This document shows positions 59,181 to 64,000 of a DNA stretch of 64,000 nt, piece by piece. The stretch's first letter is position 1. Every line of letters starts with the position of its first letter. Below the pieces are notes generated by a model. It was not told the DNA's origin. It did not search any database and worked only from the letters and a program-made list of their open reading frames with translations. Source of the DNA: Clitopilus passeckerianus (taxonomy: Eukaryota > Basidiomycota > Agaricomycetes > Agaricales > Entolomataceae); assembly GCA_944990035.1 (NCBI GenBank), contig CALYLX010000095.1, positions 1 through 64,000 of the forward strand, in the 5' to 3' direction. The position numbers were made by a program, and so were the translations under genes.

Positions 59181-59728
59181 CTCGCCCCGCCAGAATTACT
59201 GCAAACACTTTATCCAGCTCAAAGCCTCTCAGCTGATCACTAGAGGTTCTCGAATACCCATGTTTCATCTCATATATCCAGGCTCAGCCATCCGCACGGA
59301 CATTTGACGTCAATTAATGCTGTTGATTATTATAATGTAGCATAGTATACAAAGAAAGCTATGAACAAAGCGAATAATGATAATGACATCAGCAGTGCGA
59401 ATCCATGGGAAAGCGATGCAAACGTGAAGGGTCTATAAGAAGTCCGAAACGAGAACGTGAATAATAATAAGTAAAAGTAAGTCGTTAAGAACGTAGAGTG
59501 AAGGTCCCCACACCTAACATGAGGTGGACCAGATGGGGAGCGCGTAACGAACGCGTTTCCATTTCGTAACTTTCGTGAAAGTTTGTAGCTCCAGGCTAGA
59601 TATCGTCATTGCGTGCAGAATCGGTTCGGAGAGCAGAGCAAGTTTCTTGGCTTGATGGCCTGGCGATCGCTTTCCGGTACGCAGCCAGCCCAAGTGAAAG
59701 CAGAGAACAAAGGTGTCTTCGAAGATAA
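59181..59728. other. Intergenic between convergent genes
   Basis: 548 bases, 3' flanks of CYSTM 3 and of the next minus-strand gene. No other feature. Confidence 0.5.
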
Positions 59729-60448
59729 TCATTGCTCCACAGTGAACAAAACTTCTTGACGGCCATCATTGCCAATGCCTAGGAAGACAACAGGGTTTGC
59801 TGTCCGGTCGCGGACTTGATGGAGCGACATCCGTGGATCGAACTTGTACTTGTGCTGAATGGTGATTAGCCGGCCCAGCTCGAGGGACAACGCGAGAGCA
59901 CGGAGGAGGAGACTTGGGTCTTCGCAAAACTTGGGTCCATAATGCGGGTCCGCGAGAAGCAGAGGTTCTACTTGAACGTGGGCGACTGCGATTCTGCCGG
60001 TTTGATATGTAGACGTGACCGTGCGGAGATATGTTGAATCGATGAGCGGAAAGTATATCCGCCAGGTGAGGTAGCCCATAGTCGTTTTGTCTTCGTCTGG
60101 ATGGCTGAAGGCGATTGTTGCAGCGCGAGAACGGGGCCTGCCGTTGGGATCGTGTGGTAGAATGGGGAGTTCTTCCTGGAACTCGAAAGAGTTAAATGAG
60201 AGTGTGTAGCCTCCGGTTGATCGGTCGTGAATAAAGTGGAAAGGGAATGCGCCAGGCTTGTTCCGTAGTCCACGGGACGTGTTGAACCTGTGAAGAAGGG
60301 TGACCTTCATGGACAGGTGGTCGTTGCAGGATATGTCACCGAGGGCGGATTTGCCTGGCCTGCAAGGCTGGTCGATTGACCGCGGTGGATAAGGTGAATA
60401 ACAAGGAGCACAAGCCGAAGAAGCGAAATGAGGGGCGAAACCGGGCAT
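59729..60448 (-). CDS. Protein of unknown function, 239 residues
   Basis: One uninterrupted frame from the ATG at 60448 to 59729. An alternative start at Met46 (SMKVTLLHRFN) is possible, because the first 45 residues are Pro/Cys/Ser-rich and look like leader sequence. The body has mixed charge and aliphatic residues consistent with a folded cytosolic protein: DRSTGGYTLSFNSFEFQEEL, MGYLTWRIYFPLIDSTYLRT, and an end ANPVVFLGIGNDGRQEVLFT. No signal peptide after Met46, no membrane helix and no known motif was recognised. The long intron-free frame in an intron-rich genome is somewhat unusual. Confidence 0.6.
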   Translation of the reverse strand: MPGFAPHFASSACAPCYSPYPPRSIDQPCRPGKSALGDISCNDHLSMKVTLLHRFNTSRGLRNKPGAFPFHFIHDRSTGGYTLSFNSFEFQEELPILPHDPNGRPRSRAATIAFSHPDEDKTTMGYLTWRIYFPLIDSTYLRTVTSTYQTGRIAVAHVQVEPLLLADPHYGPKFCEDPSLLLRALALSLELGRLITIQHKYKFDPRMSLHQVRDRTANPVVFLGIGNDGRQEVLFTVEQ

Positions 60449-61597
60449 GGGGAGAAAACGTCAGAATCGTAACGAAGAAATTAGGTGGGGTACCAGATGC
60501 CCACGACGTCCGAGGAGGAGGTGTTAGGTCGAACACCGGAGCAGGAAGAACAACATATATAGGACCGAAGTCAACAAAAGAAAGAGTTAGATCATACCGA
60601 GCACTAGCGCCAGTTGCGAGGGCCAGCGAGGAAGATTGCTTGGAACAAGCCGTTGTCGTGAAACGTGGACTGGCTTTGTCTTTGACTTGACGAGAACAAA
60701 ACCCCAGGATGTGAGAACAAAGGCGCCGCTTGTCGGAGGGTAACTAACAACAACGGTTAGGCTATCACGTACCAGTAGTCCTTTTAGCGCCCTGACTATC
60801 CTAAATTGAAGTCAATTGTTGTGCTTGAAGCTGATCCATCCCCTCCTTGACAATTTGTAGGACACTTTCTATCAGTTTGTATAGGCAGCTATTGTGAATG
60901 TGCAGAGAACAACCGAAGAGGCTATGTTGGATCCCTCCACGTCTCCATCCATCAATAAAAATCGATCGCATCAACGGAACGACCACTCGGTGCCGCAATC
61001 CTCTTCCGTTCGTTAGTTCCGCCAATGAGAGAGTCAAGGGTAGACACAATGGATACATTGTTTGTTGAACCCAACACTACACCCGAATAGTAGATGAAGT
61101 ACGATGGCATCGGGTCTTGTCATTCTCTTTAACAATGTTTGAGAATAAGAAAGACGAAATTTTCCTTGAAACCGACATCAGTTCTGGACTGCACAACGAA
61201 GCAGTGCTGAAGTTTTAAAATCTGGATGATGAATGATCTCCAGAGTCGATTGTGAACAAAGATTGTATAACTGCCCGGGCATCGGATGAAGTCAATGTTG
61301 GCAATCTCCTGCGGGATCTAGTCCACCAGAACGTACAATAGCCTCCTTACTTGTTCCTGTGCGGTTTGTTCTTCAAAAGAGCCTTGGAGGTGCTGGGAGC
61401 GGTTTTCGGGCTTGCGGTCTCCTGAACCGGTGTTTGTCACTATTTGAATCTAACGCCCTTTGAACAAAGGTTGGAACAGTTGCCTTTCTCCTCGCAGGTC
61501 GACCGTTGTCCAGTTGTTCCCTTGGTAAGTATACGATCAATATAGGCTATAACGAACAGATGCTTACAATGCGCCTACAGGCACCTCATTTCCCTGG
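60449..61597. other. Intergenic between divergent genes
   Basis: About 1.15 kb without a recognised gene. Open stretches at 60376-60690 (plus) and 60801-61058 (minus) have no family or exon partner. Confidence 0.45.
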
Positions 61598-63455
61598 ATG
61601 AAGCGTGTTCTGAGAGGGACTTTCGTCTTCATTTCGATCATGACAGTTCCTGTTATTTCCGTACCGACCTTGCAATGGGAACGCTCCCAGGTTGTCCTGG
61701 CGTCTAACATCAGCGACACATTAGCTACTAAAGAAACAAGGAATCTCCTTCCTGTGGAAAATCCGATACAATCATACTGGATGACTGAGCCGGAGGCCAA
61801 TCCCCTGGCTATGGAAGGCAGTCACGGAGAGCTAACGGTCGAAGCAGACGTTTGCATCATAGGATCGGGTATAACGGGTGTATCTGCTGCTTATCATCTA
61901 TCACAACTGCAAGGCAAGAGCCCACTCAGCGCCGTCATTCTTGAGGCTCGAGATTTCTGTGAGGGCACTCCCGGTTACTATCACGATTCCTATAATGACC
62001 GAGATGCCTTCAATTCAAGGTTCTGGCGCTACTGGTGAGCTTCACCTCATACTACAAGCTATGGAAGATTTATGATATTCTTGGAAGGGCGGAATGGTGG
62101 TCATTTTACAGCCAATCTCTTCCATGATTTCGTCCTCAGGGCAAGCCTCTATGGCACGGAGGAAGCCATCAAAACCTTCGACCTTGAGTCATACACGGCT
62201 CGAGCCCTCCTCTCCATCATCTCTCGCAACGAGCTTGAAGACAAAGTCGACCTGGTTAGCTCACAGCATAATACCGTGTTCCTCACGAAAGAAGAGGAAG
62301 AGATTGTCAAAGCCGACTGGGTAGCTGCAATCGCAGCTGATGTGAATCTTGATAAGGTCAATTGGCGCAATGCGGAGGAGATGAAACAGGTTTGCTCCGT
62401 GGGATCTAAAGTCGATACCGCTGGTTACTCAAACGTGTTCGCAGACATTCGGGACGCCACTTCCCGCTGTTACCTTCCCGGGCAACAATCTATTCCCCCT
62501 GAAGCTCGTCACGGAGCTCTTCAAATTAGCTAAGGATGCCACCTCAAGCTTCAAACTAGGACTTCATACCCACACTCCCGTCACCACCATCGAGAAGCTG
62601 GATGCCGAGCAGGCGAAGAGAAAGTGGGCATTGCGGACACCTCGAGGAGAGGTTCATTGCAACTACGTCATCCACGCGACAAATGCATACACAAACCACC
62701 TCATTCCAATCTCTGCCACTTCGCTAATAGACCAGCAACTAAGCTCCGGAATCATCATCGCACCGACCAGGGGCCAAGTCATAGCACTACGTGCAGGAGC
62801 AAACGAGTCACGAATCACAAAGTCGTCCTGGGGTGCCAACGAAGGTTTCGAATATTGGTTCCCGAGACCTGTACGTCAAACCAATACTGAGGAAGAAGAA
62901 AACCCCCTAGTCATTATCGGAGGTGGTAGGGAAGCAGCGCCTGGGTTCGAGGTTGGGGTTATCGATGATGGGTCGGTGAGCAAAGAGGTCGGGAAGGCAT
63001 TGAAAGACTTCCTGCCGGGTATATTCACCGGAACAAAGGAAGATGAAGTGTTATATTCCAAGGGGAGAGAACCAGAACAAGAATGGGTAAGAAGCGCCAG
63101 CTGTTTGTCCGGAGATAGCTTGTTGACGACCTCTTAGACTGGTATAATGGGTTTCACGAAGTCCGGTGATCCCTTCGTAGGTGGTACGATCCTTCCTTTA
63201 CTTCAGGGCTTACATACTGGGACAGGTTGGACCCGTGCCAGGCTATGATGGTCAATTTGTGTCTGCCGGATATAGTGGGCATGGTATGACTCGTGCTTAT
63301 GCCTGGTAAGAACCCTCAGTTTGTCAAGATGTTATGAAACCAATTATCAACTTAATAGCGCTGAGGTTGTGGCGAACATGGTCCATTCCGCAGTTACAGG
63401 AGGGGCTTGGAGGCTCCCCGATTGGATGCCGAAACACTACCTTACCACACCATAG
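61598..63455 (+). CDS. FAD-dependent amine/amino-acid oxidase (DAO family)
   Basis: 511 residues from seven exons (61598-61958, 62020-62034, 62088-62389, 62445-63086, 63138-63176, 63226-63305, 63359-63455), all in frame. The FAD Rossmann motif is ADVCIIGSGITGVSAAYHL, followed by ILEARDFCSGATGRNGGH, a DAO signature created by splicing a 15-nt exon. Later parts are YVIHATNAYTNHL, APTRGQVIAL, ITKSSWGANEGFEYWFPRP and the C-terminal GYSGHGMTRAYA. The family oxidises glycine, sarcosine, D-amino acids or similar amines; the specific substrate is not visible. A hydrophobic start (VFISIMTVPVISV) may be a signal or membrane anchor; Met62 (MTEPEANPLAM) is an alternative start. Confidence 0.87.
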
Positions 63456-64000
63456 AGCGACACATTGTTAATTTCGGAAATGCTTATCGATGTTTTCGCG
63501 TGGACAGCTTTGAAAAGCCACCACTCGGGTTCTCTTACATTCTGAGCGCTTGGAGGGGTGACAAACGCGTGGCGTTTCAGCCCGACTCCAACATGATTGA
63601 TATTCAAAAAAAGGCGCTTTTTCATTTCGTCAGACATGCGTACAGCATGCGGGGGTCATTGGCCACTTCCTTTTGAACCCCATAATTTTGAGGAGCTCTT
63701 GATAGCCTCTACCCCCTGCCTTATTATCAATTATTCGCGAATATGCTCACGAAGATTTACGTAGGGTAAGGGTCGTATGTTCCCGTATCGCCTTCAATTA
63801 TCTAAGGAACTGTTCGTTCTGAAATAGAAACCTTGGCTGGAATGTATCGGAAAAAATGCTCTGTCAGGTAGCGCTCGACCATCTCTGATCTGCGACCCTG
63901 GCTTGAAGCTTGACCCAATGGTTTCCACAGCTCTTTTCAGCGTTTGGCCAAGTGTCAGAGGTGAATGTCCCTTTTTTTTTCTACTCTTGGGAAAGGGAAT
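63456..64000. other. End of window, no gene seen
   Basis: 545 bases after the oxidase. An open stretch overlapping its 3' end has no family. A T-run lies at 63972-63980. Confidence 0.45.

Noticed and set aside
1..64000. CRISPR array, prokaryotic operon or phage region
   Set aside because: Introns, CBM1-GH62, a Pol III tRNA gene with intron and mitochondrial import signals show a eukaryotic nuclear genome; no regular spaced repeats occur.

Overview
This 64-kb window looks like nuclear DNA of a filamentous basidiomycete, most likely an Agaricomycete. Genes are dense and split by many short introns of about 45-65 nt. They include a GH62 arabinofuranosidase with a fungal CBM1, a eukaryotic nitrate reductase, a Ran1/Pat1-like kinase, CYSTM proteins, a BSC6-like MFS family and an HNH-type gene with decay lesions. 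The genus cannot be fixed from sequence alone. Exon joins below were worked out by hand from GT/GC-AG signals, phase and family motifs.

Layout. 1-9.8 kb is a decayed tandem duplication: two copies of a minus-strand fragment and of a plus-strand PH-domain gene, the second copy split by about 1.6 kb that contains an 851-bp TIR element with a TA target site. 10.1-17.3 kb holds three tandem minus-strand MFS transporters. 19.3-20.2 kb carries a nuclear-looking gene with a KEN motif and a frameshift. 21.9-27.1 kb is a conserved core: a Ran1-like kinase, mitoribosomal uS5m and, divergent from it, a PITH-domain protein. 27.6-30 kb is a cytochrome P450 that is complete in motifs but carries one in-frame stop.

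30.4-39 kb is an outward-facing zone: secreted CBM1-GH62, two paralogous small secreted cysteine proteins and a secreted BBE-like flavoenzyme. An intron-containing tRNA-Ala(UGC) follows, then an AIFM2/AMID-like oxidoreductase, a small coiled-coil membrane protein, a single-pass membrane protein with a Pro-Ser tail, a broken HNH gene, and an acidic unknown protein.

52.5-56 kb is a full nitrate reductase (NR) without nitrate transporter or nitrite reductase beside it. 56.3-59.2 kb is a cluster of three CYSTM proteins. An unknown 239-residue protein and a FAD-dependent amino-acid-oxidase family protein (DAO) end the window.

The genes do not form one obvious pathway. The most interesting items are the small secreted cysteine protein pair, the CYSTM cluster with a shared upstream motif, the recurrent GC-AG introns with the same GCGAGT donor, and the MFS copy whose frameshift appears to be rescued by a shifted splice acceptor.
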